A DNA stretch of 64,000 bases from Ideonella aquatica (lineage in GTDB: Bacteria; Pseudomonadota; Gammaproteobacteria; Burkholderiales; Burkholderiaceae_C): the NCBI RefSeq assembly GCF_018069755.1, contig NZ_JAGQDE010000003.1:1-64000 (forward strand), in the 5' to 3' direction. Position numbers and translations under genes: made by a program. The notes beneath the pieces were generated by a model. That model made no database searches. It saw only the letters and a program-made list of their open reading frames with translations, and had not been told where the DNA came from. Positions 49,240-60,680 of the stretch are shown in pieces (the stretch's first letter is position 1; each line of letters opens with the position of its first letter).

Positions 49240-51014
49240 AGCTCTTCCAGCGCTCAGCGAGTACCGGCGTGCAATCGGTGCGTGGTGTCAACTACTCCAG
49301 CAGCCCGCTGCTGGCCTCCAAGACCCCGCCCTGGCGCAGCCGCTTCCTCGTGATGCTGTTCGGTGTGGGCTCGGTGGTGCTGGCCGGGCGCGCGCTGTAC
49401 ATCCAGGTGCTGCAGTCCGACTTCTTCCAGAAGAAGGGCGAGGAGCGCTATGCCTCCACCGTGGCGCTGCCGGCCAACCGCGGCCGCATCGTCGACCGTG
49501 AGGGCCGCATCCTGGCGATCAGCGTCAACGCGCCCACCATCGCCGTCAACCCGCAGCACTTCCAGGCCGACAGCGCGCAGAAGAAGGAACTCGCCACGCT
49601 GCTGAAGCTGCCGCTGAAAGAAGTGGACGCGCGCCTGGCCGACGGCGGCGCCTATGCGGTGCTGCGTCGCCAGGTGGATGACGGCGTGGCCCAGCAGGTG
49701 CGCGCGCTGAAGATCAAGGGCCTGCAGTTCGAGCCCGGCTACATCCGCCGCTACCCCGAAAGCGAGGCCGCCGCGCACGTGGTGGGCTTCACCGACATCG
49801 AGGACCACGGCCAGGAGGGCATCGAGCTGGCCCTGCAGCGCCAGCTCAAGGGCCAGGGCGGCTCGCGCGCGGTGGTCAAGGACCGGCTGGGCCGGGTGGT
49901 CGAGGAGCTGGGTGACCCGGTCGATCCGCGCGATGGCCGCGACGTCACGCTGACGATCGACTCCAAGGTCCAGGCGCTGGCCTACCAGCGCCTGCGCGAC
50001 GCGGTGCAGCAGCACAAGGCCAAGGCCGGCTCGGTGGTGGTGCTCGATGCGCAAAGCGGCGACATCCTGGCGCTGGCCAACTACCCCAGCTATGTGCCGG
50101 GCGACCGCCGCAACCTGAGCGGCAACCAGCTGCGCAACCGCGCGATCACCGACGTCTTCGAGCCCGGCTCCACCGTCAAGCCCTTCATCATCGGCCGCGC
50201 ACTGGAAGAAGGCCTGGTGCGCCCCGAGACCGTGCTCGACACCCGCCCCTTCATGGTGGGCCCGCTGCGCGTCAATGACGGCGACCACGGCCGCCCCGAG
50301 ATGTCGGTGGCGCAGATCATCCAGAAGTCGTCCAACGTCGGCACGGTCAAGCTGGCCCAGCGCATCGACACCCGCACCATGGGCGAGCTCTACCAGAGCG
50401 TGGGCTTCGGCCAGAAGCCGCAGATCGGCTTCCCGGGCACCGCCACCGGCAAGCTGCGGCCCTGGAAGAGCTGGCTTCCGGTGGAGAAGGCCACGATGGC
50501 CTATGGCTACGGCCTGTCGGCCTCGTTGCTGCAGATCGCCCGCGCCTACACCGCGATCGCCCGCGATGGCGAGCTGGCGCCGCTGACCCTGGTCAAGGGC
50601 GGCGAGGCGCTGCCCACCGCCCGCGTGTTCCGTCCCGAGACCGCCCGCACGCTGCGCCAGATGATGCGCGGCACGGTCAGCAAGGACGGCACCGCGCCGC
50701 TGGCGCAGCCGCTGGGCTACTCGGCCGGTGGCAAGACCGGCACCGCCGCCAAGCAGGAGGGCAAGGGCTACGCCAGCCACAAGTACCGCGCCTGGTTCGC
50801 CGGCTTCTCGCCGGTGGACCAGCCGCGGGTGGTGGTGGCCGTGATGATCGACGAGCCGAGCAACGGGGTGTACTACGGCGGCCTGGTGGCCGCGCCGGTG
50901 TTCAAGGTCGTCGTCGAGCAGGCGCTGCGCACGCTGGGTGTGCCGCCTGACCTGGAAGTCAAGCCGCAGGTGGTGGCGCAGGCCCCTGCCACCCCGTCCA
51001 ACAAGGTGCAGTGA
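49236..51014 (+). CDS. ftsI: Peptidoglycan transpeptidase FtsI (PBP3)
   Basis: This 592-residue class B penicillin-binding protein cross-links septal peptidoglycan. An N-terminal helix (RFLVMLFGVGSVVLAGRALYI) is followed by the pedestal domain with ANRGRIVDREGRILA. The transpeptidase has SxxK as STVK (S312, K315), SxN as SSN, and KTG in GGKTGTAAK. It begins with GTG at 49236, overlapping the ftsL stop. It ends one base before murE. Confidence 0.96.
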   Translation: MKLFQRSASTGVQSVRGVNYSSSPLLASKTPPWRSRFLVMLFGVGSVVLAGRALYIQVLQSDFFQKKGEERYASTVALPANRGRIVDREGRILAISVNAPTIAVNPQHFQADSAQKKELATLLKLPLKEVDARLADGGAYAVLRRQVDDGVAQQVRALKIKGLQFEPGYIRRYPESEAAAHVVGFTDIEDHGQEGIELALQRQLKGQGGSRAVVKDRLGRVVEELGDPVDPRDGRDVTLTIDSKVQALAYQRLRDAVQQHKAKAGSVVVLDAQSGDILALANYPSYVPGDRRNLSGNQLRNRAITDVFEPGSTVKPFIIGRALEEGLVRPETVLDTRPFMVGPLRVNDGDHGRPEMSVAQIIQKSSNVGTVKLAQRIDTRTMGELYQSVGFGQKPQIGFPGTATGKLRPWKSWLPVEKATMAYGYGLSASLLQIARAYTAIARDGELAPLTLVKGGEALPTARVFRPETARTLRQMMRGTVSKDGTAPLAQPLGYSAGGKTGTAAKQEGKGYASHKYRAWFAGFSPVDQPRVVVAVMIDEPSNGVYYGGLVAAPVFKVVVEQALRTLGVPPDLEVKPQVVAQAPATPSNKVQ

Positions 51015-51015
51015 G

Positions 51016-52527
51016 ATGCCGCTGACCCGTCTGAAGAATCCCGACGCCGCCGCCCGCTGGCTCAGCTCCTGGGTCACCGGGGCGCTGCGCACCGACAGCC
51101 GCCAGGTCCAGCCTGGCGATGCCTTCATCGCCTGGCCCGGCTATGCCACCGACGGCCGCCGCTTCGTGCAGGCGGCGCTGGACGCCGGTGCCTCGACCTG
51201 CCTGGTCGAGGCCGAGGGCATCGAGGCCTTCGGTTTCGATGACGCCCGCATCGCCGTGCTGCCCGGCCTGAAGGCCGCCACGCCACTGATCGCCCACGCC
51301 TTCTACCGCCAGCCCAGCGCCGCGCTGCGCGTGGTGGCCACCACCGGCACCAATGGCAAGACCAGCACCGCCTGGTGGACGGCTCAGGCGCTGGCGCTGC
51401 TGGGCCAGCGCTGCGGCGTGGTCGGCACGCTGGGCGTGGGCACGCCGCCCACGCCGGGCGCCGACGCTGGCGAGATCGTCTACACCGGCCTGACCACGCC
51501 CGACCCGGTGGTGCTGCAGCAGGGCTTTCGCCGCATGGTCGACGCCGGCTTTGCGGCCTGCGCGATCGAGGCCTCGTCGATCGGCATCGTCGAGCACCGG
51601 CTGGACGCCACCGCCATCGACGTGGCGCTGTTCACCAACTTCACCCAGGACCACCTGGACTACCACGGCGACATGGCCACCTACCGCGCCGCCAAGCGCG
51701 CGCTGTTCGACTGGCCCGGTCTGAAGGCGGCGGTGATCAATGTCGACGACCCCACCGGCGCCGAGCTGGTGGCCGAGCTGGCCGGCCGCGGCCCGGCGCT
51801 GTGGACGGTGTCGGTCGAGGGCGAGGCCCGCCTGTCGGCCCAGCATGTGCGCTGGGAGGATGGCGGCCTGGTGTTCTCGGTGGTCGAGGGCGATCGTCGT
51901 GTCGAGGCGCGCACCAGCCTGATCGGCGACTACAACGTCAGCAACCTGCTGGTGGTGATCGGCGCGCTGCGCGCGCTGGGCGTGCCGCTGTCCGAAGCCG
52001 TGGCCGCGGCCGCCCGCGTGACGCCGGTGCCTGGCCGTATGCAGCGAGTGGCGGGCGAGGGCGTCGGCCCCGAGGTGGTGGTCGACTACGCCCACACGCC
52101 CGATGCCCTGGACAAGGCCCTGGGCGCGCTCAAACCGCTGGCCGAGGCGCGCGGCGGCCAGCTGTGGTGCGTGTTTGGCTGCGGCGGCGACCGCGATCCG
52201 GGCAAGCGTTCACTGATGGGCGCGATCGCCGAGCGCTACGCGCACCGCGTGGTGGTCACCAGCGACAACCCGCGCTCCGAGGACCCGCAGGCCATCATCG
52301 AGCAGATCGTCAGCGGCCTGTCCGACGGTGCCGGCACGATCAAGCTGACGGTGGAGGTGGACCGCCGCCTGGCCATCCTGGAGGCGCTGGCCGCGGCCGG
52401 CCCGCAGGACGTGGTGCTGATCGCCGGCAAGGGCCACGAGGACTACCAGGAGGTGCACGGCGTGCGCCATCCGTTCTCGGACGCCGCGGTCGCGGCCGGC
52501 GCGCTGCACGCGAGGGCCACCGCATGA
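51016..52527 (+). CDS. murE: UDP-MurNAc-L-Ala-D-Glu:meso-diaminopimelate ligase MurE
   Basis: This 503-residue cytosolic ligase adds the third residue of the peptidoglycan stem. The ATP site is TTGTNGKTSTA. The lysine-carbamylation region and the DNPRSEDP motif are present. DNPR in this motif signals selection of meso-diaminopimelate rather than lysine. Length is normal. The ATG at 51016 follows the ftsI stop by one base. It overlaps murF by 4. Confidence 0.95.
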   Translation: MPLTRLKNPDAAARWLSSWVTGALRTDSRQVQPGDAFIAWPGYATDGRRFVQAALDAGASTCLVEAEGIEAFGFDDARIAVLPGLKAATPLIAHAFYRQPSAALRVVATTGTNGKTSTAWWTAQALALLGQRCGVVGTLGVGTPPTPGADAGEIVYTGLTTPDPVVLQQGFRRMVDAGFAACAIEASSIGIVEHRLDATAIDVALFTNFTQDHLDYHGDMATYRAAKRALFDWPGLKAAVINVDDPTGAELVAELAGRGPALWTVSVEGEARLSAQHVRWEDGGLVFSVVEGDRRVEARTSLIGDYNVSNLLVVIGALRALGVPLSEAVAAAARVTPVPGRMQRVAGEGVGPEVVVDYAHTPDALDKALGALKPLAEARGGQLWCVFGCGGDRDPGKRSLMGAIAERYAHRVVVTSDNPRSEDPQAIIEQIVSGLSDGAGTIKLTVEVDRRLAILEALAAAGPQDVVLIAGKGHEDYQEVHGVRHPFSDAAVAAGALHARATA

Positions 52528-53906
52528 CGCTGATGTCGCTCGGTCAGGCTGCCCAGTTGCTCGGCGCCGACGCCGTGCTGCTGGGTGACGCGGGCGTGTC
52601 CTTCGCCCGCGTGCACACCGATACCCGCACGCTGCAGCCCGGCGACCTGTTCGTCGCGCTGCGGGGTGAGCGCTTCGATGCGCATGACTTCCTGCCCCAG
52701 GCGCGCGCCGCCGGTGCGGTGGCCGCGCTGGCCGAGCGCGGCCTGGCCGAGGCCGGCCTGCCGGGCCTGCAGGTGGCCGACAGCCTGCGTGGCCTGCAGC
52801 GCCTGGCCGCCGGCTGGCGCGCCACGCAGACGCTGCCGCTGATCGCCGTGACCGGCAGCAACGGCAAGACCACGGTGACGCAGATGATCGCCAGCATCCT
52901 GCGCGCCGCCCACGGTGAGCGCGCGCTGGCCACCCGCGGCAACCTGAACAACCACATCGGCGTGCCGCTGACGGTGCTGGGCCTGAACGGCCACGCTGCG
53001 GCCGTGATCGAGCTGGGCATGAACCACCCGGGCGAGATCGCCGAACTGGCCGCCATCGCCCAGCCCACCGTGGCCCTGGTCAACAACGCCCAGCGCGAGC
53101 ACCAGGAGTTCATGGGCACGGTCGAGGCGGTGGCGCGCGAGAACGGCTGCGCGATCAGCGCGCTGCAGGCCGACGGCGTGGCGGTCTTCCCCGCAGACGA
53201 CGCCTACACCGCCGTCTGGCGTGAGCTGGCCGGCACGCGGCGCACGCTGAGCTTCGCGCTCGACGCGGCGGCCGACGTCACCGGCGAGGCGCGCTGGGAC
53301 ATCGACCACTGGGCGCTGCGTCTGCGCACGCCGCAGGGCGAGGCCGGTCTGGCGCTGCGCATCGCCGGCCGCCACAACGTCAAGAACGCGCTGGCGGCCG
53401 CGGCCGCGGCGCTGGCCGCTGGCACGCCGCTGGCGGCGGTGCGCGACGGCCTGGCCGCCTTCGAGCCGGTCAAGGGCCGCTCGCAGGTCAAGCCGCTGGC
53501 ACGCGGTGGCCGCGCGCTGACGCTGATCGACGACACCTACAACGCCAACCCCGATTCGGTGCGTGCCGCGATCGACGTGCTGGCCGCGCTGCCGGCGCCG
53601 CGCTGGCTGCTGCTGGGCGACATGGGCGAGGTGGGCGACCAGGGCCCGGCCTTCCATGCCGAGGTGGGCGCCTATGCGCGCGAACGCGGCATCGAGACGG
53701 TCTGGTGCGCCGGCACGCTGGCCGCCGACGCCGCGCGCGCCGCCGGCGGGCGCCACTTTGCCGACGTGCCCCAGCTGCTGGCGGCGCTGAACGAGGCGCC
53801 CGCGTTTGCGTCGGTGCTGGTCAAGGGGTCGCGCTTCATGCAGATGGAACGCGTGGTGGCGGCCCTGCAGGCTGCCGGTGCCGCGCAGGAGGGCGCATGC
53901 TGCTGA
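52524..53906 (+). CDS. murF: UDP-MurNAc-tripeptide:D-alanyl-D-alanine ligase MurF
   Basis: This 460-residue ligase adds D-Ala-D-Ala to make the pentapeptide precursor. The ATP site is [12 protein letters not shown]; the central [10 protein letters not shown] and [13 protein letters not shown] are conserved, as is [14 protein letters not shown]. It is coupled to murE by ATGA and its end overlaps mraY by 10 bases. Its substrate D-Ala-D-Ala is made by Ddl, encoded later in the same cluster. Confidence 0.95.
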   Translation: MTLMSLGQAAQLLGADAVLLGDAGVSFARVHTDTRTLQPGDLFVALRGERFDAHDFLPQARAAGAVAALAERGLAEAGLPGLQVADSLRGLQRLAAGWRATQTLPLIAVTGSNGKTTVTQMIASILRAAHGERALATRGNLNNHIGVPLTVLGLNGHAAAVIELGMNHPGEIAELAAIAQPTVALVNNAQREHQEFMGTVEAVARENGCAISALQADGVAVFPADDAYTAVWRELAGTRRTLSFALDAAADVTGEARWDIDHWALRLRTPQGEAGLALRIAGRHNVKNALAAAAAALAAGTPLAAVRDGLAAFEPVKGRSQVKPLARGGRALTLIDDTYNANPDSVRAAIDVLAALPAPRWLLLGDMGEVGDQGPAFHAEVGAYARERGIETVWCAGTLAADAARAAGGRHFADVPQLLAALNEAPAFASVLVKGSRFMQMERVVAALQAAGAAQEGACC

Positions 53907-55078
53907 GTCTGGCCCAATGGCTGCAAACGATGTACCCGGAGAGCCTGGGCTTTCTGCGCGTCTTCCAGTACATCACCTTCCGTGCGGTGCTGGCGGCGAT
54001 GACCGCGCTGCTGATCGGCCTGGCCTTCGGCCCCTGGCTGATCCGCCGTCTGACCGAGCTGAAGATCGGCCAGCCGGTGCGCGGCTATGCGATGGAGACC
54101 CACCTGGTCAAGAGCGGCACGCCCACCATGGGCGGCGCGCTGATCCTGATCGGCATCTTCGTCGCCACGCTGCTGTGGAGTGACTGGAGCAACCGCTTCG
54201 TCTGGATCGTGATGATCGTCACCTTCGGCTTCGGCGCGATCGGCTGGGTCGATGACTGGCGCAAGGTGGTCGACAAGAACCCCGAGGGCATGGCCTCGCG
54301 CGAGAAGTTCATGTGGCAGACGCTGATCGGCGTGCTGGCCGCGATCTACCTGGCCTTCAGCGTGTCCGAGACCAGCAACCTGCGCGTGATCGAGCTGTTC
54401 TTCCGCTGGATCCAGAGCGGCTTCTCGAACGACCTGCCGCCCAAGGCCGACCTGATGCTGCCCTTCTTCAAGACGGTCAGCTACCCGCTGGGCGTGTTCG
54501 GCTTCATGTTCTTCGCCTGGTTCGTCATCGTCGGCATGAGCAATGCGGTCAACCTGACCGACGGTCTGGACGGCCTGGCGATCATGCCGGTGGTGCTGGT
54601 GGCGGCGGCGCTGGCTATCTTCAGCTACGTCGTGGGCAATGCGGTGTACTCGAAGTACCTGCTGTTCCCGCACATCCCCGGCGCGGGCGAGCTGATGATC
54701 TTCTGCGCTGCGATCAGCGGGGCCGGCCTGGCCTTCCTGTGGTTCAACGCCTACCCGGCGCAGGTCTTCATGGGCGACGTCGGCGCACTGGCGCTGGGTG
54801 GCGCGCTGGGCACGGTGGCGGTGATCACGCGCCAGGAGATCCTGCTCGGGATCATGGGCGGCGTGTTCGTCGTCGAGGCGGCATCGGTGGCGCTGCAGGT
54901 GGGCTGGTTCAAGTACACCAAGCGCAAGTACGGCGAGGGCCGGCGCATCCTGCTGATGGCGCCGCTGCACCACCACTTCGAGAAATCGGGCTGGAACGAA
55001 ACCCAGGTCGTCATCCGCTTCTGGATCATCACCATGCTGCTGTGCCTGGTGGGTCTGGCCTCTCTCAAGCTCCGCTGA
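53897..55078 (+). CDS. mraY: Phospho-MurNAc-pentapeptide translocase MraY
   Basis: This 393-residue membrane enzyme with about ten helices links the precursor to undecaprenyl phosphate, giving lipid I. Motifs include [19 protein letters not shown] (catalytic/metal aspartates), [16 protein letters not shown] and [17 protein letters not shown]. Length is slightly above the 360 of E. coli because of a longer loop near [20 protein letters not shown]. It starts at 53897, ten bases inside murF. A 100-base gap follows before murD, the largest gap within the cluster apart from that before ftsZ. Confidence 0.95.
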   Translation: MLLSLAQWLQTMYPESLGFLRVFQYITFRAVLAAMTALLIGLAFGPWLIRRLTELKIGQPVRGYAMETHLVKSGTPTMGGALILIGIFVATLLWSDWSNRFVWIVMIVTFGFGAIGWVDDWRKVVDKNPEGMASREKFMWQTLIGVLAAIYLAFSVSETSNLRVIELFFRWIQSGFSNDLPPKADLMLPFFKTVSYPLGVFGFMFFAWFVIVGMSNAVNLTDGLDGLAIMPVVLVAAALAIFSYVVGNAVYSKYLLFPHIPGAGELMIFCAAISGAGLAFLWFNAYPAQVFMGDVGALALGGALGTVAVITRQEILLGIMGGVFVVEAASVALQVGWFKYTKRKYGEGRRILLMAPLHHHFEKSGWNETQVVIRFWIITMLLCLVGLASLKLR

Positions 55079-55087
55079 ACATGTCTG

Positions 55088-55152
55088 CCCCCACGCTCAC
55101 TTCGTTCGCTGCCCCCCGAGGGGGCGCGCGGCCCGCTTGGGGCGGCCCGGCG
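55088..55152. repeat. Dispersed GC-rich repeat between mraY and murD
   Basis: The gap holds CCCACGCTCACTTCGTTCGC, then a CCCCCCGAGGGGG hairpin, then CCGCTTGGGGCGGCCCGGCG. From memory this word series recurs between genes in many Burkholderiales genomes. It splits the otherwise continuous mur/fts genes and might form a stem in the transcript. Confidence 0.45.
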
Positions 55153-55178
55153 CTGGCCGCGACTTCGGCCATCTGACC

Positions 55179-56927
55179 ATGAAGTACCTTCAAGGTCTTT
55201 CCGTGCTGATCCTGGGCCTGGGTGACTCCGGCCTGGCGATGGCGCGCTGGTGCGCCCGCCAGGGCGCGGCCCAGGTGCGGGTCTGGGACTCGCGCGAGGC
55301 GCCGCCGCAGGCCGCCGCGCTGGCGACCGACGTCCCCGCGGCCACGCTGTTCAGCGGTGCGTTGTCAGCTGAACAACTGGGCGATGCCAAGCTGGTGCTG
55401 AAGAGCCCCGGCCTGGCGCCCAGCGATGCGCGCATCGCGCCGCTGCTGGACGCCGCCCGCGCCCAGGGTCTGGCGGTGATGGGTGAGCTCGACCTGTTCG
55501 CCCACGCGCTGGCCGACCTGAAGGCCGAGCGCGGCTACGCGCCCAAGCTGCTGGCGATCACCGGCACCAATGGCAAGACCACGACCACCTCGCTGACCGC
55601 GATGCTGGTCGAGCGCGCCGGTCTGCGCGTCGGCCTGGCTGGCAACATCGGCCCGACGATGCTGGACACGCTGGCCGCCGCGCTGGCCAAGGAGCCGGCG
55701 CCGGCCACCGAGATCACTGAGGAAGAGACACCCGAGGACGTCGTTGGGCAGTACGCCGAACCCGCCGGAAACACGGACGGGGTGGCGATCGACGCGCCAG
55801 GGGTGAACGGGGAGCCCGCGGACGATAACGCGGACGGGTCTGAACCTGGGGAGGAGGAGGCGCCGCTCGTGCTGGCACCTCCCCCTCCCAAGGATCCGGT
55901 CTTCGCCCACCTGCCCCAGGTCTGGGTGCTGGAGCTCAGCAGCTTCCAGCTCGATGGCGTGCGCGGCTTCGAGCCCAGCGCCGCCACCGTGCTCAACATC
56001 AGCCAGGACCACCTGGACTGGCACGGCGACATGGCCGCCTACGCCGCGGCCAAGGCCCGCATCTTCGGCGAGCAGGGCCTGATGGTCATCAACCGCGACG
56101 AGCCCCTGGTGGAAGCCATGGTGCCGGCGCCCGTGATGGTCAAGGGCGGCCGCGGCAAGCCCGCCAAGGCCGTGGGTCGCGCGGTGCTGCGCTTCGGTCT
56201 GGATGCGCCGCAGCACCCTGGAGACTTCGGCCTGGTCACCGAAGGCGGCATGGCCTGGCTGGTGCGCGCGATGCCGGCCGATGAGACGATCAAGAAGCGC
56301 AAGGGCGAAGAGGAAGAGCTGATCATCCAGCGCTTGATGCCCGCCGATGCGCTGCGCATCCGCGGCCGCCACAACGCCAGCAATGCACTGGCCGCGTTGG
56401 CGCTGACCACGGCGATCGGCTGCCCGCTGGCGCCGATGCTGCATGGCCTGCGCGAGTACCGCGGCGAGCCGCACCGCGTCGAGCCGATCGGCATCCTTGG
56501 TGGCATCGAAGCGGTGGACGACAGCAAGGGCACCAACGTTGGCGCCACCGTGGCGGCGATCAAGGGCCTGGGCGAGGACCGCCTGAGCAGCCAACTGGTG
56601 GTGATTCTGGGTGGCGACGGCAAGGGCCAGGACTTCGCGCCGCTGGCGGCACCGGTGCAGCGCCACGTGCGCGCCGTGGCCCTGATCGGCCGCGACGCCG
56701 AGGCCATCGCAGCGGCACTGGCCGGCACCGGCGTGCCGATGCAGCGCCACGACTCGCTGGAGGCCGCCGTGCCCTGGTGCTTCGCGCAGGCCAAGGAAGG
56801 CGACGCCGTGCTGCTCAGCCCGGCCTGCGCCAGCCTGGACATGTTCCGCAACTACGCCCACCGCGCCCAGGTCTTTGCCGACGCGGTGCAGCAGCTGGCG
56901 CATGAGCGCGGGGAGCTGCTGTCATGA
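55179..56927 (+). CDS. murD: UDP-MurNAc-L-Ala:D-Glu ligase MurD with acidic insertion
   Basis: This 582-residue cytosolic ligase adds D-glutamate. The Rossmann-like start [24 protein letters not shown] site [27 protein letters not shown] and [11 protein letters not shown] are conserved. Usual MurD proteins are near 440-500 residues. Most of the excess is a low-complexity acidic stretch at about residues 170-245 (nt 55690-55910), rich in Glu, Asp, Pro and Gly. It lies between [16 protein letters not shown] and [15 protein letters not shown] shorter Lys/Glu-rich loop ([10 protein letters not shown]) lies near residue 372. The rest of the core is intact, so the enzyme is probably active. It overlaps ftsW by 4 bases. 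Confidence 0.94.
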   Translation: MKYLQGLSVLILGLGDSGLAMARWCARQGAAQVRVWDSREAPPQAAALATDVPAATLFSGALSAEQLGDAKLVLKSPGLAPSDARIAPLLDAARAQGLAVMGELDLFAHALADLKAERGYAPKLLAITGTNGKTTTTSLTAMLVERAGLRVGLAGNIGPTMLDTLAAALAKEPAPATEITEEETPEDVVGQYAEPAGNTDGVAIDAPGVNGEPADDNADGSEPGEEEAPLVLAPPPPKDPVFAHLPQVWVLELSSFQLDGVRGFEPSAATVLNISQDHLDWHGDMAAYAAAKARIFGEQGLMVINRDEPLVEAMVPAPVMVKGGRGKPAKAVGRAVLRFGLDAPQHPGDFGLVTEGGMAWLVRAMPADETIKKRKGEEEELIIQRLMPADALRIRGRHNASNALAALALTTAIGCPLAPMLHGLREYRGEPHRVEPIGILGGIEAVDDSKGTNVGATVAAIKGLGEDRLSSQLVVILGGDGKGQDFAPLAAPVQRHVRAVALIGRDAEAIAAALAGTGVPMQRHDSLEAAVPWCFAQAKEGDAVLLSPACASLDMFRNYAHRAQVFADAVQQLAHERGELLS

Positions 56928-58201
56928 ACTTCGCCGCCACGCTCAAGCCCGATGTGGCCGGCTGGCGCGCTCGCCTGGCGGGCCTCATCGGCCGCCGCGG
57001 CGAGGGCAGCGAGCCGCTGCCGCCGATCCGCGACTGGGTGGGCGGCAACGAGGGCCGCCCGGCCGCGATTGCCGGCATCGACCTGGCGCTGATCTGGGTG
57101 ACCGTGGCGCTGCTGGCGCTGGGCCTGGTGATGGTCTATTCGGCCTCGGTGGCGCTGCCCGACAACCCCAAGTTCGCCAAGTACACACCCACCTATTTCC
57201 TGGGTCGCCAGGCGATGTTCATCGCCGTGTCCCTGGTCGCCGCGCTGATCACGCTGCAGATCCCGATTGCGGTGTGGGAGAAGTGGGCGCCGTGGCTGTT
57301 CGCGCTGTCGCTGGCGATGCTGATCGTGGTGCTGATCCCGCACGTGGGCAAGGGCGTCAACGGCGCGCGGCGCTGGCTGCCGCTGGGGGTGATGAACTTC
57401 CAGCCCAGCGAGCTGGCCAAGCTGTCGATCGCGATGTATGCGGCCAGCTACATGGTCCGCAAGATGGACGTCAAGGAGAACTTCTTCAAGGCGGTGTGGC
57501 CGATGGCGGTGTCGCTGGGCGTGATCGGCGTGCTGCTGCTGGCCGAGCCCGACATGGGCGCCTTCATGGTGATCGCCGCGGTGGCGCTGGCCATCCTGTT
57601 CCTGGGCGGCGTCAACGGCCGGATGTTCCTGCTCAGCGTGGCGGTGCTGGTCGGCGCCTTCGTGCTGATGATCGTCTTCAGCGAGTTCCGCCGCCAGCGC
57701 ATCTTCGCCTACCTCGACCCCTGGAACCCCGACTATGCGCAGGGCAAGGCCTACCAGCTGACGCACTCGCTGATCGCCTTCGGCCGCGGTGAGCTGTTCG
57801 GCCAGGGCCTGGGCTCGTCGATCGAAAAGCTGCATTACCTGCCCGAGGCGCACACCGACTTTCTGCTGGCCGTGATCGGCGAGGAGCTCGGCTTTGTCGC
57901 CGTGCTGTCGGTGGTGGTGGGCTTTTTCTGGCTGACGCGCCGCATCTTCGTCATCGGCCGCCAGGCGATCGCGCTGGACCGCGTCTTCGCCGGCCTGATG
58001 GTGCAGGGCATCGGCGTGTGGTTCGGCGGCCAGAGCTTCATCAACATGGGCGTCAACCTGGGCGTGCTGCCCACCAAGGGCCTGACGCTGCCGCTGTTGA
58101 GCTACGGCGGCTCGGGCATCCTGATGAACCTGGTGGCGCTGGCGATCGTGCTCAGGGTGGATCAAGAGAATCGACAACTCATGCGCGGAGGCCGCGCATG
58201 A
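56924..58201 (+). CDS. ftsW: Septal peptidoglycan polymerase FtsW
   Basis: This 425-residue SEDS-family membrane protein polymerises septal glycan strands together with FtsI. About 50 cytoplasmic residues precede the first of roughly ten helices. Conserved text includes [26 protein letters not shown], and the extracytoplasmic loop with [21 protein letters not shown] followed by [18 protein letters not shown]. The key aspartate lies in that last motif. It overlaps murD and murG by 4 bases. Confidence 0.95.
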   Translation: MNFAATLKPDVAGWRARLAGLIGRRGEGSEPLPPIRDWVGGNEGRPAAIAGIDLALIWVTVALLALGLVMVYSASVALPDNPKFAKYTPTYFLGRQAMFIAVSLVAALITLQIPIAVWEKWAPWLFALSLAMLIVVLIPHVGKGVNGARRWLPLGVMNFQPSELAKLSIAMYAASYMVRKMDVKENFFKAVWPMAVSLGVIGVLLLAEPDMGAFMVIAAVALAILFLGGVNGRMFLLSVAVLVGAFVLMIVFSEFRRQRIFAYLDPWNPDYAQGKAYQLTHSLIAFGRGELFGQGLGSSIEKLHYLPEAHTDFLLAVIGEELGFVAVLSVVVGFFWLTRRIFVIGRQAIALDRVFAGLMVQGIGVWFGGQSFINMGVNLGVLPTKGLTLPLLSYGGSGILMNLVALAIVLRVDQENRQLMRGGRA

Positions 58202-59271
58202 CGAAGCACCTCGTCGTCATGGCAGCCGGCACCGGCGGCCACGTGATTCCCGGCCTGGCGGTGGCGCGCGAGATGCTCTCGCGCGGCTGGACCGTCAGCT
58301 GGCTGGGCACCGAGGGTGGCATGGAGAACCGGCTGGTGCCGCCCAGCGGCATCAGCATCGACCGGCTGGCCTTCACCGGGCTGCGCGGCAAGGGCTGGCT
58401 GCACACGCTGACCGGCGGTGTGCGCCTGCTCAAGGCCTTCTGGGACGCGCTGCGCATCCTGCGCCAGCGCCGCGCCGACGCGGTGCTGGGCATGGGTGGC
58501 TATGTCTGCTTCCCGGGCGGGCTGATGGCCTCGCTGCTGGGCAAGCCGCTGGTGCTGGTCAATGCCGACGCCGCGCTGCTGATGAGCAACAAGGCGCTGC
58601 TGCCGGTGGCCGACGCGGTGGCCTTCGGCTTCGACGGCCCCGACGCCGCGCGCGTGCGCCACGGCAAGGTCACCGGCAACCCGGTGCGCCAGGAGATCGA
58701 GCAGATGCCGCAGCCCGCCGCGCGCTTCGCCGGGCGCGAGGGCCCGCTGCGCCTGCTGCTGGTGGGCGGCAGCCTGGGTGCCAAGGTGCTCAACGAGACC
58801 TTGCCGGCCGCGCTGGCCCACCTGCCGGCCGATGCCCGCCCGCAGGTCACGCACCAGACCGGCATGGCCCACCTCGATGACGTGCGCGGGCGCTACGCCA
58901 CGCTGGGCGTCGAGGCCGAGATCCTGCCCTTCATCGACGACATGGACCGCCGCCTGGCCGACTGCGACGTGGTGCTGTGCCGCGCCGGTGCGATCACGGT
59001 GAGCGAGCTGTGCGCCGGTGGCGTGGCCAGCGTGCTGGTGCCGCTGATCGTCTCGACCACCTCGCACCAGCGCGACAACGCGGCCTGGATGGCCGAGCGT
59101 GGTGCGGCGATCCATCTGCCGCAGACCGAGATGACCCCGCAATCGCTGGCCGACCTGCTGCAGGGCCTGACACGCGAGAGACTGCTGGCGATGGCCGAGG
59201 CCGCGCGCGGCCTGGCCCGCCCCCATGCCGCCGCGAAGGTGGCTGACGAGATCGAGGGACTGGTGGCATGA
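58198..59271 (+). CDS. murG: Lipid II synthase MurG
   Basis: This 357-residue peripheral membrane glycosyltransferase (GT28) adds GlcNAc to lipid I. Loop 1 is [18 protein letters not shown] and loop 2 is [37 protein letters not shown] is the conserved UDP-sugar site. Length is typical. The start overlaps ftsW (ATGA) and the stop overlaps murC. Confidence 0.95.
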   Translation: MTKHLVVMAAGTGGHVIPGLAVAREMLSRGWTVSWLGTEGGMENRLVPPSGISIDRLAFTGLRGKGWLHTLTGGVRLLKAFWDALRILRQRRADAVLGMGGYVCFPGGLMASLLGKPLVLVNADAALLMSNKALLPVADAVAFGFDGPDAARVRHGKVTGNPVRQEIEQMPQPAARFAGREGPLRLLLVGGSLGAKVLNETLPAALAHLPADARPQVTHQTGMAHLDDVRGRYATLGVEAEILPFIDDMDRRLADCDVVLCRAGAITVSELCAGGVASVLVPLIVSTTSHQRDNAAWMAERGAAIHLPQTEMTPQSLADLLQGLTRERLLAMAEAARGLARPHAAAKVADEIEGLVA

Positions 59272-60680
59272 AGCACGCCGTCAAGCACATCCACTTCGTG
59301 GGCGTCGGCGGTGCCGGCATGAGCGGCATCGCCGAGATCCTGCACAACCTGGGCTACACGGTGTCGGGCTCGGACCAGTCCGACAGCGCGGTCACGCGCC
59401 GCCTGGCCGAACTGGGCATCCGCATCCACACCGGCCACGACGCCGCCCACATCGCCGGCGCCGAGGCCCTGGTCACCTCCACCGCAGTGAAGGGCGACAA
59501 CCCCGAGGTGATCGCCGCCCGCGCGAAGCGCGTGCCGGTGGTGCCGCGCGCGGTGATGCTGGCCGAGCTGATGCGCCTGAAGAAGGGCATCGCGATCGCC
59601 GGCACCCACGGCAAGACCACCACCACCTCGCTGGTCACCAGCGTGCTGGAAGAAGCCGGGCTGGACCCGACCTTCGTGATCGGTGGCAAGCTCAACTCGG
59701 CGGGCGCCAACTCGGCGCTGGGCTCGGGCGACTTCATCGTCGTCGAGGCCGATGAGTCAGACGCCTCGTTCCTGAACCTGATGCCCATCCTGTCGGTCGT
59801 CACCAACATTGACGCCGACCACATGGACACCTACGGCCACGACTTCGCGCGGCTGAAGCAGGCCTTCGTCGACTTCCTGCACCGCATGCCCTTCTACGGC
59901 GCCGCCATCGTCTGCGGCGACGACCCCGGCGTGAAGAGCATCATCCCGATGATCTCGCGCCCGGTGGTCACCTACGGCCTGGGCGAGGACGTGCAGGTGC
60001 GCGCGATCGACGTGCAGGCCCTGCCCGGCGGCCAGATGCGCTTCACCTGCCAGCGCCGCAACGGCGTGGTGATGCCCGACCTGCAGATCACGCTGAACCT
60101 GCCCGGCGAGCACAACGTGCGCAATGCGCTGGCGGCGATCGCCATCGCCACCGAACTGGAGCTGCCCGACGCCCCCATCGTGGCCGCGCTGGCGAAGTTC
60201 AGCGGCGTCGGCCGGCGCTTCCAGCGCTGGGGCGAGGTGCGGCCCACCCAGGGCGGCGCGGTCACGCTGATCGACGACTACGGCCACCACCCGGTGGAGA
60301 TGGGCGCGGTGCTGTCGGCGGCGCGCGGCGCCTTCCCGGGCCAGCGCCTGGTGCTGGCCTTCCAGCCGCACCGCTACACCCGCACCCGCGACTGCTTCGA
60401 AGACTTCGTCAAGGTGATGGGTCAGGCCGATGCGGTGCTGCTGACCGAGGTCTACGCCGCCGGCGAGGCGCCGATCGTGGCGGCTGATGGCCGCTCGCTG
60501 GCGCGTGCGCTGCGGGTGGCGGGCAAGGTGGATCCGGTCTTCGTCGACGACGTGGCCGAGCTGCCGCAGCAACTGCTGGACTTCACGCGTGACGGCGACG
60601 TGGTGATCCTGATGGGCGCCGGCTCGATCGGCGGCGTGCCGGCCAAGGTGGTGGAACTCGCAGGGAGCAGCGCGGCATGA
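59268..60680 (+). CDS. murC: UDP-MurNAc:L-alanine ligase MurC
   Basis: This 470-residue cytosolic enzyme starts the peptide stem. It has [17 protein letters not shown] at the start, the ATP site [23 protein letters not shown], and [11 protein letters not shown]. Length and motifs are normal. It is coupled at both ends by 4-base overlaps (murG, ddl). Confidence 0.96.
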   Translation: MKHAVKHIHFVGVGGAGMSGIAEILHNLGYTVSGSDQSDSAVTRRLAELGIRIHTGHDAAHIAGAEALVTSTAVKGDNPEVIAARAKRVPVVPRAVMLAELMRLKKGIAIAGTHGKTTTTSLVTSVLEEAGLDPTFVIGGKLNSAGANSALGSGDFIVVEADESDASFLNLMPILSVVTNIDADHMDTYGHDFARLKQAFVDFLHRMPFYGAAIVCGDDPGVKSIIPMISRPVVTYGLGEDVQVRAIDVQALPGGQMRFTCQRRNGVVMPDLQITLNLPGEHNVRNALAAIAIATELELPDAPIVAALAKFSGVGRRFQRWGEVRPTQGGAVTLIDDYGHHPVEMGAVLSAARGAFPGQRLVLAFQPHRYTRTRDCFEDFVKVMGQADAVLLTEVYAAGEAPIVAADGRSLARALRVAGKVDPVFVDDVAELPQQLLDFTRDGDVVILMGAGSIGGVPAKVVELAGSSAA

